Source: Pandoraea anapnoica
GTDB lineage: Bacteria; Pseudomonadota; Gammaproteobacteria; Burkholderiales; Burkholderiaceae
Reading direction: 5' to 3'
Assembly: GCF_902459765.1 (NCBI RefSeq)
Contig: NZ_CABPSP010000004.1
Coordinates: forward strand, 1 to 64,000
DNA: 64,000 nucleotides
Shown: positions 25,244-35,348 of the stretch, in pieces
Position numbering within the stretch: position 1 is the first letter of the stretch
Layout: each line of letters opens with the position of its first letter
The notes under the pieces: model-generated
The model's input: only the letters and a program-made list of their open reading frames with translations
Database searches by the model: none
Told to the model about the DNA's origin: nothing
Made by a program: the position numbers and the translations under genes

Positions 25244-25543
25244 GGGGGCTATTGGCGTGGCGTCTGGCCGTCATCGTGTTTCATTCTGCATCAGCGCGGA
25301 GGCACGGTGCGACGGTTTTCGCTATGGTAGCGCGAGCGGGGAAATGGAACACGGCTCATCGCCGCAAACCATCGAATTTCGCAGTGCTGCCATGAAGCCG
25401 CAGATGGACTCATATTTGATATTCGCTGCCCCGAGATTCATTTCAGATGTTAATCTTTTGCGCGTCCGTCCTCGAAGGCGGATGTTATGCATAACTAGCG
25501 ATTCACTAGACATCGATTGACATCAGGAGGGTATGTGTTCGAA
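25244..25543. other. Intergenic interval with GTTATGCATAAC palindrome
   Basis: No ORF is credible here. The main feature is the perfect 12-bp palindrome GTTATGCATAAC at 25484-25495, about 50 bp before the esterase start. Its arms (GTTAT/ATAAC) resemble Zur half-sites, but the centre is 2 bp instead of the usual 3. The last 20 bp carry AGGAGG at 25525-25530, the esterase ribosome site. Confidence 0.4.
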
Positions 25544-26449
25544 ATGTTCCGTCAACAAGGTGGGCGTCTGACCCGGCAGTTGCCGAAGTTCGCGTCGGGT
25601 TTGATGGCAGCGGCAGCATTGCTCAGTGCACCGACGCACGCGAGCGAGGTGTTGTCGAGCGAGGTCTATAGCAAGAATCTGTCGCGCCCGCTGACCTACA
25701 ACGTGTACCTCCCGACAGGCTACGAAGCCAACGGCAAGACGACGTACCCGGTGCTGTATCTGCTGCACGGCAACGACGGCGTGAAGAACGACTGGGCGGG
25801 CAAAGGCCACATGCAATCGACCATGGACAAGCTGATCGGCCACGGCGACATTCCGCCGGCCATCGTGATCATGCCGGACGCCAATACCAACTGGTACGTC
25901 GACCTCAAGGAGCGCATGGAAACGGCGTTCTTCAGCGAGTTGATCCCGCACGTCGAGAAGACGTATCGGGCGATCAAGACGCGTGACGGACGCCTGATCG
26001 GCGGCCTGTCGATGGGCGGGTACGGTGCGATGCGTTACGCGCTCAAGTATCCGGAGAAGTTCAAGGCGGCTGCGCTCATGAGTCCCGCCATCTACAATCC
26101 GGAGCCGCCGAAGGATTCGTCGGCCCGCTTCGTGAAGGTGTTCGCCGAGCCGAATACCAACGGCGAGTACAGCGCACGTGTCTGGCAGCAGAACAACTAT
26201 CCGGCGTACTTCGACGAGTTTCTGAAGAAGGGCATCAAGGTGCCGATGTACATCAACTCGGGCGACGACGACGATTTCAACATCGAGATGGAAGCCACGC
26301 GCTTCTATGAGTTGCTGCGTGCGAACAAGCAACCGGCCGAGTTGCGCATCGTCGACGGCAAGCATGAGTGGCCGGTTTGGGCGAGCACGTTGCCCGACGC
26401 ACTGAAGTACATCTTCCGCGATGTTCAGCGTCCGCAGCGCAATGACTGA
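25544..26449 (+). CDS. Exported alpha/beta-hydrolase esterase (PF00756-type)
   Basis: A secreted esterase of about 301 residues with signal region RQLPKFASGLMAAAALLSAPTHA, cut before SEVLSSEV. Family features are LPTGYEANGKTTYPVLYLLHG, the nucleophile elbow GLSMGGYGAM, a GDDDDF acid loop and the catalytic His in DGKHEWPVWASTLPDAL, as in acetyl-xylan/feruloyl esterases and esterase D relatives. Start choice is uncertain: AGGAGG lies 4 nt before an in-frame GTG at 25535 and 13 nt before the ATG at 25544. The substrate is unknown; hydrolysis of an extracytoplasmic ester is likely. It is monocistronic and ended by a strong terminator. Confidence 0.88.
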   Translation: MFRQQGGRLTRQLPKFASGLMAAAALLSAPTHASEVLSSEVYSKNLSRPLTYNVYLPTGYEANGKTTYPVLYLLHGNDGVKNDWAGKGHMQSTMDKLIGHGDIPPAIVIMPDANTNWYVDLKERMETAFFSELIPHVEKTYRAIKTRDGRLIGGLSMGGYGAMRYALKYPEKFKAAALMSPAIYNPEPPKDSSARFVKVFAEPNTNGEYSARVWQQNNYPAYFDEFLKKGIKVPMYINSGDDDDFNIEMEATRFYELLRANKQPAELRIVDGKHEWPVWASTLPDALKYIFRDVQRPQRND

Positions 26450-26479
26450 CGTTTGAACCAGCGGTTGACGTGATTCAAC

Positions 26480-26521
26480 ATCGGCCCCTCGAATCCATGC
26501 GATCGAGGGGCCGATCGTTTT
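26480..26521 (+). terminator. Intrinsic terminator after esterase
   Basis: A 13-bp perfect stem, ATCGGCCCCTCGA (26480-26492) with TCGAGGGGCCGAT (26503-26515), and a 10-nt loop are followed by CGTTTT (T-run 26518-26521). It lies between convergent esterase and dgdA genes. Confidence 0.85.
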
Positions 26522-26537
26522 GACGCGACGTTGTTGA

Positions 26538-27959
<1,422 letters not shown>

Positions 27960-27967
27960 CTAATATC

Positions 27968-28831
27968 GTGAGCGTGACTCTGGAAATCGATTTGCTGCGC
28001 TCGTTCGCGGCCATTGCACAAGCCGGTTCGCTCAGTCGCGCTGCGCAGCGCATCGCCCGAACGCAGTCGGCGCTGAGTCAGCAGATGAAGCGTCTGGAGC
28101 AGATCGTCGACCAGCCGTTGTTTCAGCGCACGGGGCGTGGGGTGGTGCTGACCGGCTCCGGCGAGCGTTTGCTCGGTCACGCGCAACGCATTCTTCGCGC
28201 GCACGACGAGGCGATGGCCGACATGTCGGGGCGCGGACTGGCCGGGACGATCCGGTTTGGCTGTCCGGATGACTATGCCGCCGCGTTCCTGCCCCATTTG
28301 CTGCGCGAGTTCGCGGTGGTGCATCCGCACGCGCAGGTCGAGGTGATTTGCGAGCCGACACCAAGATTGCTGGAGCAGTTATCGCGTCATGCACTCGATC
28401 TGGCGCTGATTTCGTTACCCGACGGCGTGGACGCACCCAATGTGATCCGGCGCGAAGCGCTGGTCTGGATCGGGAGTCCGGGGCTCGACGGGGTGCTCTC
28501 GAACCCTGACGACCCCTTGCCGTTGGCCCTCTCTGACCCCGACACGCTGGACCACATCGCGGCATGCGATGCGCTTTCGAAGGCCGGACGAGCGTACCGG
28601 ATTGCCTACGCGAGTAGCAATCTGGCCGGACTGACGGCGCTTGCGCGCTCCGGACAGGCGTTCGCTGTGATGACGCAGACGGCAGTGCCACCGGACTTAC
28701 GCATTGTTACAGCTGATACCTTGCCGACGTTGCCGTCCGTGGGGATTACGGTAAAGTTCGATCGCGCGCATCCCGGTCACCTGAGCGTGGCGTTTGCCGA
28801 TCACATTCGGCAGACGCTGGCGGTGATGTAA
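27968..28831 (+). CDS. dgdR: LysR-family regulator of dgdA
   Basis: A 287-residue LysR protein divergent from dgdA, matching the known dgdR-dgdA arrangement of B. cepacia. HTH: LLRSFAAIAQAGSLSRAAQR followed by RTQSALSQQMKRLEQ, then LFQRTGRGVVLTGSGERLL. The effector domain starts near GTIRFGCPDDYAAAFLPHLL. GAGG lies 8 nt before a GTG at 27968, preferred to ATGs at 27935/27941 that add a non-conserved stretch. In B. cepacia DgdR represses dgdA and is relieved by 2-methylalanine. The 128-bp divergent gap holds repeated GCTAAT elements that could be part of its operator. Confidence 0.9.
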   Translation: MSVTLEIDLLRSFAAIAQAGSLSRAAQRIARTQSALSQQMKRLEQIVDQPLFQRTGRGVVLTGSGERLLGHAQRILRAHDEAMADMSGRGLAGTIRFGCPDDYAAAFLPHLLREFAVVHPHAQVEVICEPTPRLLEQLSRHALDLALISLPDGVDAPNVIRREALVWIGSPGLDGVLSNPDDPLPLALSDPDTLDHIAACDALSKAGRAYRIAYASSNLAGLTALARSGQAFAVMTQTAVPPDLRIVTADTLPTLPSVGITVKFDRAHPGHLSVAFADHIRQTLAVM

Positions 28832-29045
28832 GGCGGACATGCATCGACAGCGCGTCGGTGCGCGTTCCCGTGGCGACGAATTTCAAGCACAATTGCGCGT
28901 TGCGCAGGCGGACGGGCCAAGTCCCGGGCAGGCGTAGCAGTCAGTCAAAAGAATCCGGGTTCTGTGCATTGGGGGCATCGATGGCCAGAGATCCGGGGTA
29001 ATGCAGTCTTCGCAAGTTCTTGCGATTTTTTGTATCGAGGTCGAT

Positions 29046-29174
29046 ATGTTGGCGCGTTTCGTGGCGTTTTCTCTGGTAATTGGTTCGCTGTTTGCACTGG
29101 CGGGTTGCAATACGGTCGACGGCGTCGGTCAGGACATTTCGGGCGCTGCTCGCACCGTCAAGCGCGCGCTGTAA
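29046..29174 (+). CDS. Entericidin-like small lipoprotein
   Basis: A 42-residue ORF too short for most gene finders. GAGG lies 6 nt before the ATG. It has a lipoprotein signal with lipobox LAGC (VIGSLFALAGCNTVDGVGQD), then the entericidin EcnA/EcnB-type mature stretch CNTVDGVGQDISGAARTVKRA. The mature peptide would be about 22 residues, lipidated at Cys21 and anchored to a membrane. Entericidins form toxin/antidote pairs in enteric bacteria, but single EcnB-like genes are widespread and often stress-regulated. No partner gene is visible here. It is flanked by about 210 bp of non-coding DNA on each side. Confidence 0.85.
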   Translation: MLARFVAFSLVIGSLFALAGCNTVDGVGQDISGAARTVKRAL

Positions 29175-29240
29175 GTCGTTCGCGCGGCGTCAGTTCGTTT
29201 ATGCCTCGCTTTGGTGCCAATTCGCCGAAAAGAGGCCCCG

Positions 29241-29264
29241 CTTGAAGCGCTATCTCAAGTTTTT
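29241..29264 (+). terminator. Weak intrinsic terminator after entericidin-like gene
   Basis: CTTGA (29241-29245) pairs with TCAAG (29255-29259), followed directly by TTTTT (29260-29264). The stem is only 5-6 bp, but the T-run is well placed, 67 bp past the stop. Confidence 0.4.
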
Positions 29265-29382
29265 CGCTTTCTCGCCGTTGGAGCCGCTAACGCTGTCATG
29301 AAGGTACGGGTATCGTGCCGGGTGGCAGAGGGTGGCGGCCGCTCTCGGTGGCCACGAAATGGAAAGAAAGGCGGAAGCGCAA

Positions 29383-30921
29383 ATGTTGAAAAATTGGACG
29401 ATTCGTTGGCGGTTGCGGATGGCCGTGGCCGGTCTGGCGGCCCTTGTGCTGATCATCGGTGGTCTGGCGCTCATTGGATTGCGCGACACCGTGGGGAGCT
29501 TGCGCGAGGTCTACGACAAGGAACTGGCGAGCACTCGTTTGCTGGGCGAATCGGAAATCCACATCGGCCGCGCGCGTGCCGTCGTGTTGCGTGCGCCGCA
29601 AGCGCCGTCCGAAGATATCAAGGCGGCTGACGTCAGGAAGGGCACCGAGTACTGGGGCGAGTCCGAGAAGGCGTGGCAGGCCTATCTGGCGTTGCCGTCG
29701 GACGCCGACGAACAGCGTCTTGCCAAAGACGTGACCGGCGCGCGCCAGGCGCTCAAGGACGCCTTCACGTTGGTCCAGAACAGCATTGCCGCCGGGCAGA
29801 CCGACGTCTACTACGAGCAGGCGGCGGTGCTGGGCAAGCGTTACACGTCATACGTCAACGCTAACGAAGCGCTCAAGAAGCTTTACGACGATCGGGCGAA
29901 GTTCAGCTTCGATTCGGCGGTGTCGACCTACGATCGCTTGTTTATCGTGACCCTCGGGGCGATTGCGTTTGCGATTATCGCGGCCTTCCTGACCGCACGC
30001 TCGTTGAATCGTGCGATCACGCGGCCGCTCGACGATGTCCTTGAGCACTTTCAGGAAATTGCCGACGGGAATCTGCAACGCGCCGTGCATGCAACGTCGA
30101 CCGACGAGATGGGCCAGTTGCTGGGCGCACTCGCCAAGATGAAGACGCAGCTCAACGATACGGTCGCCCGCGTGCGCAAAAGCGGCGAAGCGATTGCGGC
30201 CAGCGCGCGTGAGATTGCCGCGGGTAATCTGGATCTGTCGGCCCGCACGGAGCAACAGGCGGCCTCGTTGGAGGAGACGGCGGCCAGCATGGAGCAACTG
30301 ACCAGCACGGTGCGTCAGAACATGGAACATGCGCGTCAGGCGAACCAACTGGCGCGGCAGGCGAGCGATCAGACGGGGGCGGGTGACACCGCAATGACCG
30401 AGGTCACGGACACCATGCGCGCCATCGATGCGGGGTCGGCGCGGATTCGCGACATCATTGCACTGATCGACGGCATTGCGTTCCAGACCAATATTCTCGC
30501 CTTGAATGCGGCCGTCGAAGCGGCGCGTGCGGGCGAGCAAGGACGTGGGTTTGCGGTCGTCGCCGGTGAAGTGCGGACGCTGGCACAGCGCTCGGCGAGT
30601 GCGGCGCGCGACATCAAGACGCTGATCGAGACGTCGGCCGAGCGCTCGGCGGAGGGAAGTCGCATCGTCGGTGAGGCAGGCGCGGCGATGAGCAGCATTG
30701 CGAATAGCGTGCAACGCGTGACAGACATCATGGCGGAGATTTCGGCGGCGTCGGAAGAGCAGACGGCGGGCATCGATCAGGTGGCACGTGCCGTGACGCA
30801 AATGGACGAGGTCACGCAGCAGAACGCGGCGCTCGTCGAGCAGGCATCGGCGGCAGCGCAGTCGCTGGCCGAACAGGCCGAGTCGCTGAAGTCCGCCGTC
30901 GCGGTGTTTCGTCTGGCGTAA
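29383..30921 (+). CDS. Methyl-accepting chemotaxis protein
   Basis: A 512-residue transmembrane chemoreceptor from the ATG at 29383 (GGAAG upstream). TM1 is [21 protein letters not shown] four-helix-bundle type periplasmic sensor of about 150 residues follows, then TM2 [20 protein letters not shown] and a HAMP domain ([20 protein letters not shown]). A long coiled-coil methylation/signalling region holds the hairpin tip [20 protein letters not shown] and the following [20 protein letters not shown]. There is no C-terminal NWETF-type pentapeptide, so it depends on other receptors for CheR/CheB tethering. Its ligand is unknown and no che genes are nearby. Likely monocistronic. Confidence 0.93.
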   Translation: MLKNWTIRWRLRMAVAGLAALVLIIGGLALIGLRDTVGSLREVYDKELASTRLLGESEIHIGRARAVVLRAPQAPSEDIKAADVRKGTEYWGESEKAWQAYLALPSDADEQRLAKDVTGARQALKDAFTLVQNSIAAGQTDVYYEQAAVLGKRYTSYVNANEALKKLYDDRAKFSFDSAVSTYDRLFIVTLGAIAFAIIAAFLTARSLNRAITRPLDDVLEHFQEIADGNLQRAVHATSTDEMGQLLGALAKMKTQLNDTVARVRKSGEAIAASAREIAAGNLDLSARTEQQAASLEETAASMEQLTSTVRQNMEHARQANQLARQASDQTGAGDTAMTEVTDTMRAIDAGSARIRDIIALIDGIAFQTNILALNAAVEAARAGEQGRGFAVVAGEVRTLAQRSASAARDIKTLIETSAERSAEGSRIVGEAGAAMSSIANSVQRVTDIMAEISAASEEQTAGIDQVARAVTQMDEVTQQNAALVEQASAAAQSLAEQAESLKSAVAVFRLA

Positions 30922-31035
30922 GCCCCGTGAGATCGGGGAACGCCCCCACCATTCGCGCACGACCAAGAAACGCCGCGGACGCAGACGTCAGTGATCCGCC
31001 ATCTACGCAATATCGCAAAACGGAGCACGTCATCC

Positions 31036-31428
31036 ATGAGCCAGCAAAAGCCTGTCGAATACGTTTGCGCAACGCCTGAAGTCAAAGCCGTCTTCGACGA
31101 CATCAAAGCCACGCGGGGTGTCCCCGACGTCAACAACTTCTGGAAGTACATCGCACAGCATCCGCCGACCCTGGCGCGGACTTGGGGCAGTCTCAAGGAC
31201 ATCATGGCGGACGGTGCGCTCGATCCGCTGGTCAAGGAGCTGATCTATGTTGCGGTGAGCGTCACGAACAACTGCGGATATTGCGTTGCGAGTCACACCG
31301 CGGGCGCGCGTCGTGCGGGGATGACCGACGAGATGTTCGGCGAGCTGCTGGCGGTCGTGGGCATGGCCAACGAAACCAACCGGCTCGCCGTCGGCTATCG
31401 GGTGCCGATCGATCCGGCTTTCGAGTAA
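31036..31428 (+). CDS. AhpD-like / carboxymuconolactone decarboxylase-family protein
   Basis: A 130-residue protein. GGAG lies 10 nt before the ATG at 31036. The redox CxxC and following His are intact: VTNNCGYCVASHTAGARRAGM (C80, C83, H87). This points to an AhpD-type peroxidase or disulfide reductase rather than a true decarboxylase. The helix DPLVKELIYVAVSV preceding the motif is typical of the fold. It is separated from the chemoreceptor by 114 bp and converges with the old yellow enzyme gene. Possible role: oxidative defence alongside the MerR-controlled oxidoreductase, but that is positional. Confidence 0.85.
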   Translation: MSQQKPVEYVCATPEVKAVFDDIKATRGVPDVNNFWKYIAQHPPTLARTWGSLKDIMADGALDPLVKELIYVAVSVTNNCGYCVASHTAGARRAGMTDEMFGELLAVVGMANETNRLAVGYRVPIDPAFE

Positions 31429-31463
31429 GCGGCTCGGCAGAAAAACCGACATTCAGTCGACAT

Positions 31464-32720
31464 TCAGCGTGCCAAATTACGTGTCGTGTCCCGCGCCATC
31501 CATCGGCGATATCGGCGCGTCTGGCACGCCGCCCCCAGTTGCTGGGCGATCAGCGCTCGCATGGGTGAGACGCTCGGGTTCGTCGCCCGGCCGGTACTCA
31601 GGCGCATGAGCTGAAACTTGACGACGGCCATGTTCGCCATCGCCCCCAGCATCTTGTTCTTCCAGCGAATCGGATTGAGTTGCGGCTCCGACGTCTGACC
31701 CAGACGCCAGCGATTCGGCAATTCGGGATCGATTGAGAGTGCCGTCGCCATGCCCGCCATCGCTACACCGCTCGCGATCACCTGGTCCGCAACCGTCCGA
31801 CGGCGAATGCCGCCCGTCACCATCAGCGGCATCGTCGCCACGCCAATCATTTCGCGTGCGAACTCCAGAAAATAGGCCTCGCGTGCCAGCGTACGCTCGT
31901 CGCGCGACTCGCCCTGCATCGCCGGGGCTTCATAGCTGCCGCCGGACAGCTCCACGAGGTCGACGCCCAGCGAGCCGAGCATCTGAATGACGCGTCGTGC
32001 GTCGTCCGGCCCGAACCCGCCACGTTGAAAATCGGCCGAATTCAGTTTGACGGCGACGGCGAAATCGGCTGCAACAGCCGCACGCACGGACCGCACGATG
32101 TCCAGCAGCAAGCGGGCGCGATGCTCGAGACTCCCGCCCCAGCGATCCTTACGCTTGTTCGTCAGCGGTGAAAGGAACTGACTGAGCAGATACCCATGCG
32201 CCGCGTGAATCTCTACGCCAGTAAAACCGCTGCGCTCGGCGAGCAGCGCGCTTTGGGTGAAACGTGCAATCACGTCTGCAATGTCCGTCTCCGTCAATGC
32301 TCTGGGCATCGCGAAGCGCTTCGAGAAGCTGCCGAGGTCGAGAGCTACCGCAGACGGTGCGACGGTGGTTTGACCCAGCGCGGACTGCATTTGCCTGCCG
32401 GGGTGATTGAGTTGCATCCAGATCTGCGCGCCATGCTGCCTCGCCGCCAGAGCCCATTGGCGGAAGCGTTCGAGATGCGCGTCGTCCTCCAGCACCACGC
32501 CTCCCGGACCGGTCATCGCTCGCGCGTCGATCATGACGTTGCCAGTGATGATCAGGCCAGCGCCCCCTCGACCCCATGCGTCGTACAGGCGCAGCAGTTC
32601 GTCCGACGGCGCGTGATCGGCGTCCGCCATGTTTTCTTCCATCGCCGCCTTGGCAATGCGGTTGGGGATCGACGTGCCGTTCGGCAGGGTAAGCGGAGCA
32701 AAGAGAGACATGGTTGACAT
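31464..32720 (-). CDS. NADH:flavin oxidoreductase, old yellow enzyme family
   Basis: A 418-residue FMN-dependent ene-reductase-like protein. The ATG at 32720 has GAGGT 7 nt upstream. Recognisable pieces are PLTLPNGTSIPNRIAKAAM, AQIWMQLNHPGRQMQSALGQ, the substrate-binding GVEIHAAHGYLLSQFLSP, the NKRKDRWGGSLEHRARLLLD block, and FMN-binding MVTGGIRRR. NAD(P)H reduces FMN, which reduces C=C bonds of enals/enones or nitro compounds. A C-terminal extension (about 40 residues, basic) goes beyond the barrel. Its promoter carries a MerR-type 19-bp spacer with a dyad, and the divergent merR gene (32804) is its evident regulator. Induction by electrophiles or oxidants is plausible. Confidence 0.92.
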   Translation of the reverse strand: MSTMSLFAPLTLPNGTSIPNRIAKAAMEENMADADHAPSDELLRLYDAWGRGGAGLIITGNVMIDARAMTGPGGVVLEDDAHLERFRQWALAARQHGAQIWMQLNHPGRQMQSALGQTTVAPSAVALDLGSFSKRFAMPRALTETDIADVIARFTQSALLAERSGFTGVEIHAAHGYLLSQFLSPLTNKRKDRWGGSLEHRARLLLDIVRSVRAAVAADFAVAVKLNSADFQRGGFGPDDARRVIQMLGSLGVDLVELSGGSYEAPAMQGESRDERTLAREAYFLEFAREMIGVATMPLMVTGGIRRRTVADQVIASGVAMAGMATALSIDPELPNRWRLGQTSEPQLNPIRWKNKMLGAMANMAVVKFQLMRLSTGRATNPSVSPMRALIAQQLGAACQTRRYRRWMARDTTRNLAR

Positions 32721-32755
32721 GGCCGTACCTCGAATCTTCAGTTGACGATGGCACG

Positions 32756-32786
32756 ACCATAACCTTAAAGTTCACTTTAAGGTCAA
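32756..32786 (-). promoter_or_regulatory. MerR-class promoter of the old yellow enzyme gene
   Basis: On the minus strand -35 TTGACC (32781-32786) and -10 TATGGT (32756-32761) are 19 bp apart, the overlong spacer typical of MerR-activated promoters. The spacer contains ACCTTAAAG (32762-32770), a 4-bp centre and CTTTAAGGT (32775-32783), a perfect 9-bp dyad whose right arm overlaps the -35. The neighbouring merR gene starts at 32804. Confidence 0.88.
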
Positions 32787-32803
32787 GTGTTTGGAGCGTG
32801 AAA

Positions 32804-33259
32804 ATGAAAATCGGAGAGTTGGCGCAGGTGAGTGGCGTGGCGGCGTCGCGAATCCGCTTTTACGAAGCACAGGGCTTGCTGCCCAATGCGCTGCGACAGA
32901 CCAATGGCTATCGCGAGTACGACGAAGATGCACTGACGCGTCTGGATTTGATCCGGCGCGCGCAAAACGCCGGATTTTCGTTGGACGAGATCCGCGCGAT
33001 CCTGCCGCCGGACCTCAACGACTGGCCGCACGATAAGTTGCTGGAAGTACTGCGTCGCAAGGTGGATGAGATTGAGGCCCTGGAGCGGAATCTGGCGCTC
33101 TCGAAGCACAATCTGAAGGCGTTGATCGATGCCATCGAGCATCGCGAGGAGGGGGAGGACTGCCGGGCGGCGTCGCAACGCGTGCTGACGTCGGTGCGTC
33201 GTGCCGACGACAGTACTGGGCTTGCGTCCCGGCGCGCTCCGGTCAAAAAGCGCGCCTGA
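32804..33259 (+). CDS. MerR-family regulator, divergent from old yellow enzyme
   Basis: A 151-residue regulator: MKIGELAQVSGVAASRIRFYEAQGLLP is the winged-helix N-terminus (GGAG 7 nt upstream). RLDLIRRAQNAGFSLDEIRAIL follows, then a dimerisation coiled coil KVDEIEALERNLALSKHNLK. There is no metal-binding Cys pair at the end of the coiled coil like that of CueR/ZntR, though a single Cys lies in REEGEDCRAAS, so a redox or small-molecule signal is more likely. The C-terminus is short and basic. Its operator dyad lies in the promoter of the divergent flavin oxidoreductase gene and 21 bp upstream of its own ATG, so autoregulation is likely. Confidence 0.92.
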   Translation: MKIGELAQVSGVAASRIRFYEAQGLLPNALRQTNGYREYDEDALTRLDLIRRAQNAGFSLDEIRAILPPDLNDWPHDKLLEVLRRKVDEIEALERNLALSKHNLKALIDAIEHREEGEDCRAASQRVLTSVRRADDSTGLASRRAPVKKRA

Positions 33260-33276
33260 CGCGGCCGACAGCCGCG
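33260..33276. terminator. Small hairpin between convergent merR and CoA-ester lyase genes
   Basis: CGCGGC (33260-33265), loop CGACA, GCCGCG (33271-33276), in the 23-bp gap between two convergent stop codons. No T-run. Confidence 0.35.
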
Positions 33277-33282
33277 ATGTAT

Positions 33283-34107
33283 TCAGCGACTGGCGAGAAT
33301 CTCGTTTGCCTTCGCGATGACAGGCGCGTCGATCATCTTGCCATCCAGTGCGACGGCGGCACCCGCGCTGACATTGGCTGCGGCGACAACCCGTTCGGCC
33401 CACGCAATTTCATCGTCCCGCCACGCGAATGCCGCGTGAACCGGCGTGACCTGCCGCGGATGGATGCAAAGTTTCCCACGGAAGCCGAGCGCGCGAGCGC
33501 GGCGGGTTGCCGCTTCGATCAGTGCCGGATCGTCGAGCACCGTAGTCACACCGTCGACCGGCGCGGCGATGTCCGCAATACGCGACGCTAGCGTGAGCTG
33601 CGAGCGGAAGTACAGCAGTTCGTCGGCGTCGCCCTCGATGCCAATGTCCAGTTGGAAATCGATGGTGCCGAACATCAACCGGTCGACGCGTGGCGCAGTG
33701 GCGATCTCTGCCAGCATCGCAAATGCCTGCGCCGTCTCGATCAGCGGCACGAGGCGCAGTGATGGTGCTGCACGTTGCACAACGCGGGCAAGGGTGGCGG
33801 CATCTTCCGTCTTCGGTACGACGAGGCCGCTGAGTTGCGACAGGCCAGCGAGTGCTGCGACATCCTCGTCAAACCAGGGTGTCGAGGCAGCATTGATGCG
33901 CACATAGACCCGGATCGACGTGGCGGGACTCAGCGCCATCAGCCATTGCACAACCTGCTCCCGGGCAGTGAGTTTGTCGGCGGGCGGCACGGCATCTTCC
34001 AGATCGAGAATGACGGCATCGGCGCCCGAGGTACATGCCTTGTCGAAACGTTCCGGACGATTGCCTGGCACGAAGAGCCAGCTACGAATGACGGGATGTT
34101 TTTGCAT
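33283..34107 (-). CDS. CoA-ester lyase (HpcH/HpaI, CitE-like)
   Basis: A 274-residue TIM-barrel enzyme: RSWLFVPGNRPERFDKACTSGADAVILDLEDAV is the typical start (split here: RSWLFVPGNRPERF, ADAVILDLEDAVPPADK). Then come IRVYVRINA for CoA/metal binding, LVVPKTEDAATL, LVPLIETAQAF (catalytic Glu), MFGTIDFQLDIG, and GKLCIHPRQVTPVHAAF. Citrate-lyase beta-like enzymes use Mg2+ to cleave or form 3-hydroxyacyl-CoA esters such as malyl-CoA, citramalyl-CoA or citryl-CoA. The start is 3 bp downstream of the CoA-transferase stop, indicating translational coupling in the transporter-transferase-lyase operon. Which CoA ester is cleaved is unknown; (S)-citramalyl-CoA to acetyl-CoA and pyruvate is one good candidate. 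Confidence 0.9.
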   Translation of the reverse strand: MQKHPVIRSWLFVPGNRPERFDKACTSGADAVILDLEDAVPPADKLTAREQVVQWLMALSPATSIRVYVRINAASTPWFDEDVAALAGLSQLSGLVVPKTEDAATLARVVQRAAPSLRLVPLIETAQAFAMLAEIATAPRVDRLMFGTIDFQLDIGIEGDADELLYFRSQLTLASRIADIAAPVDGVTTVLDDPALIEAATRRARALGFRGKLCIHPRQVTPVHAAFAWRDDEIAWAERVVAAANVSAGAAVALDGKMIDAPVIAKANEILASR

Positions 34108-34110
34108 CGC

Positions 34111-35298
34111 TCACACCGCCTGCGCTGCATGCAGCGCTTCGATCTGCGCCGACGTGCGGCCAAGCTCGGTGAGTATCGCGTCGGTGTGTTGCCCCAACGC
34201 CGGAATCGGATCCATGCGGGGCGTGAACGCTGCGCTTGCCGATGGCATGCCCGGCGGAAGCGGTGCCTTGATCGTGCCGTTGGGCGTCGCGACGTCTGCC
34301 CAGCGCTCACGCGCGGCGAGTTGGGCGTGCTGCCACACGTCGTGCATCTCGTTGAGGTTGGCGTTGGCGATGCCCACGGCGTCGAGTCGGCTCACCAGTT
34401 GCGGTGCCGCGAGCCGCATGAAGACCTCGCGGATGATGGCGCGCAGTGCATCGCGATTCTCCAGACGCTTGGGGTTGGAGGCAAAGCGTACGTCTTCGGC
34501 GAGCGCCGGCTGTTCGAGGACCTTGTCGCAGAAAATCTTCCACTCGCGCTCGTTCTGCAAGCCCAGCATGACGGTCTTCCCGTCACCGGTTTCGAACGGG
34601 CCATACGGGAAGATCGTTGCGTGCGCTGCACCTGCACGGGGCGGGGGCATTTGATCGTCGACGGCGTAATACAGCGGAAAGCCCATCCACTCGACCATGC
34701 ATTCGAGCATCGAGATGTCGATGCGAGAGCCTTTGCCGGTCTTGCCGCGCTGGATCAGCGCGGAGAGGATGTTCGTATAGGCGTACATGCCTGCGGCAAT
34801 GTCGGCAATCGAGCAGCCAGCCTTGGCCGAGGCCTCGGGCGAACCCGTCACCGACAGAAAGCCCGATTCGCTTTGGATGAGCAGGTCGTAAGCCTTCTTG
34901 TCGCGATAGGGGCCGTCCGGACCATAGCCCGAAATGCCGCAAACGATGATGCGCGGATAGCGCGCCGACAGCACGTCGTAGCTCAGGCCAAGACGGTCGG
35001 CCGCGCCGGGAGCGAGGTTCTGTACGAGGACGTCGGCGTCGGCGAGCAAGTCGTGAAGGACCGACTGAGCAGCGTCCTGTTTCAGGTCGAGCGTCAGGCT
35101 TTCCTTCGAGCGGTTCGTCCACACGAAGTGCGACGACATGCCGTTCACGCGCCCGTCGTAAGCGCGGGCGAAGTCACCTGCGCCGGGCCGCTCGATCTTG
35201 ATGACGCGCGCGCCGAGATCGGCCAGTTGACGGGTGCAGAACGGTGCCGCAATGGCGTGTTCGAGCGCAATGACCTTGATGCCGTCCAAGGGCCTCAT
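34111..35298 (-). CDS. CaiB/BaiF-family (class III) CoA transferase
   Basis: A 395-residue enzyme from the ATG at 35298 (GGAG 9 nt upstream). The signature N-terminus is MRPLDGIKVIALEHAIAAPFCTRQLADLGARVIKIE, with catalytic-region elements GDFARAYDGRVNGMSSHFVWTNRSKESLTLDLK (given here as GDFARAYDG and NRSKESLTLDLK). VLVQNLAPGAADRLGL, CGISGYGPDGPY and DLLIQSESGFLSVTGSP follow. The Asp that forms the mixed anhydride in this family lies in KAGCSIADIAAGMYA. It would move CoA from a donor such as succinyl-CoA onto a carboxylic acid. Its position between a 2-hydroxycarboxylate transporter and a CitE-like lyase points to activation of an imported 2-hydroxy acid. Confidence 0.92.
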   Translation of the reverse strand: MRPLDGIKVIALEHAIAAPFCTRQLADLGARVIKIERPGAGDFARAYDGRVNGMSSHFVWTNRSKESLTLDLKQDAAQSVLHDLLADADVLVQNLAPGAADRLGLSYDVLSARYPRIIVCGISGYGPDGPYRDKKAYDLLIQSESGFLSVTGSPEASAKAGCSIADIAAGMYAYTNILSALIQRGKTGKGSRIDISMLECMVEWMGFPLYYAVDDQMPPPRAGAAHATIFPYGPFETGDGKTVMLGLQNEREWKIFCDKVLEQPALAEDVRFASNPKRLENRDALRAIIREVFMRLAAPQLVSRLDAVGIANANLNEMHDVWQHAQLAARERWADVATPNGTIKAPLPPGMPSASAAFTPRMDPIPALGQHTDAILTELGRTSAQIEALHAAQAV

Positions 35299-35348
35299 GA
35301 CATAAATCTCCGAGAAAACCAGTTGAGTTGAGCGAGGCGGTGGCCAGG

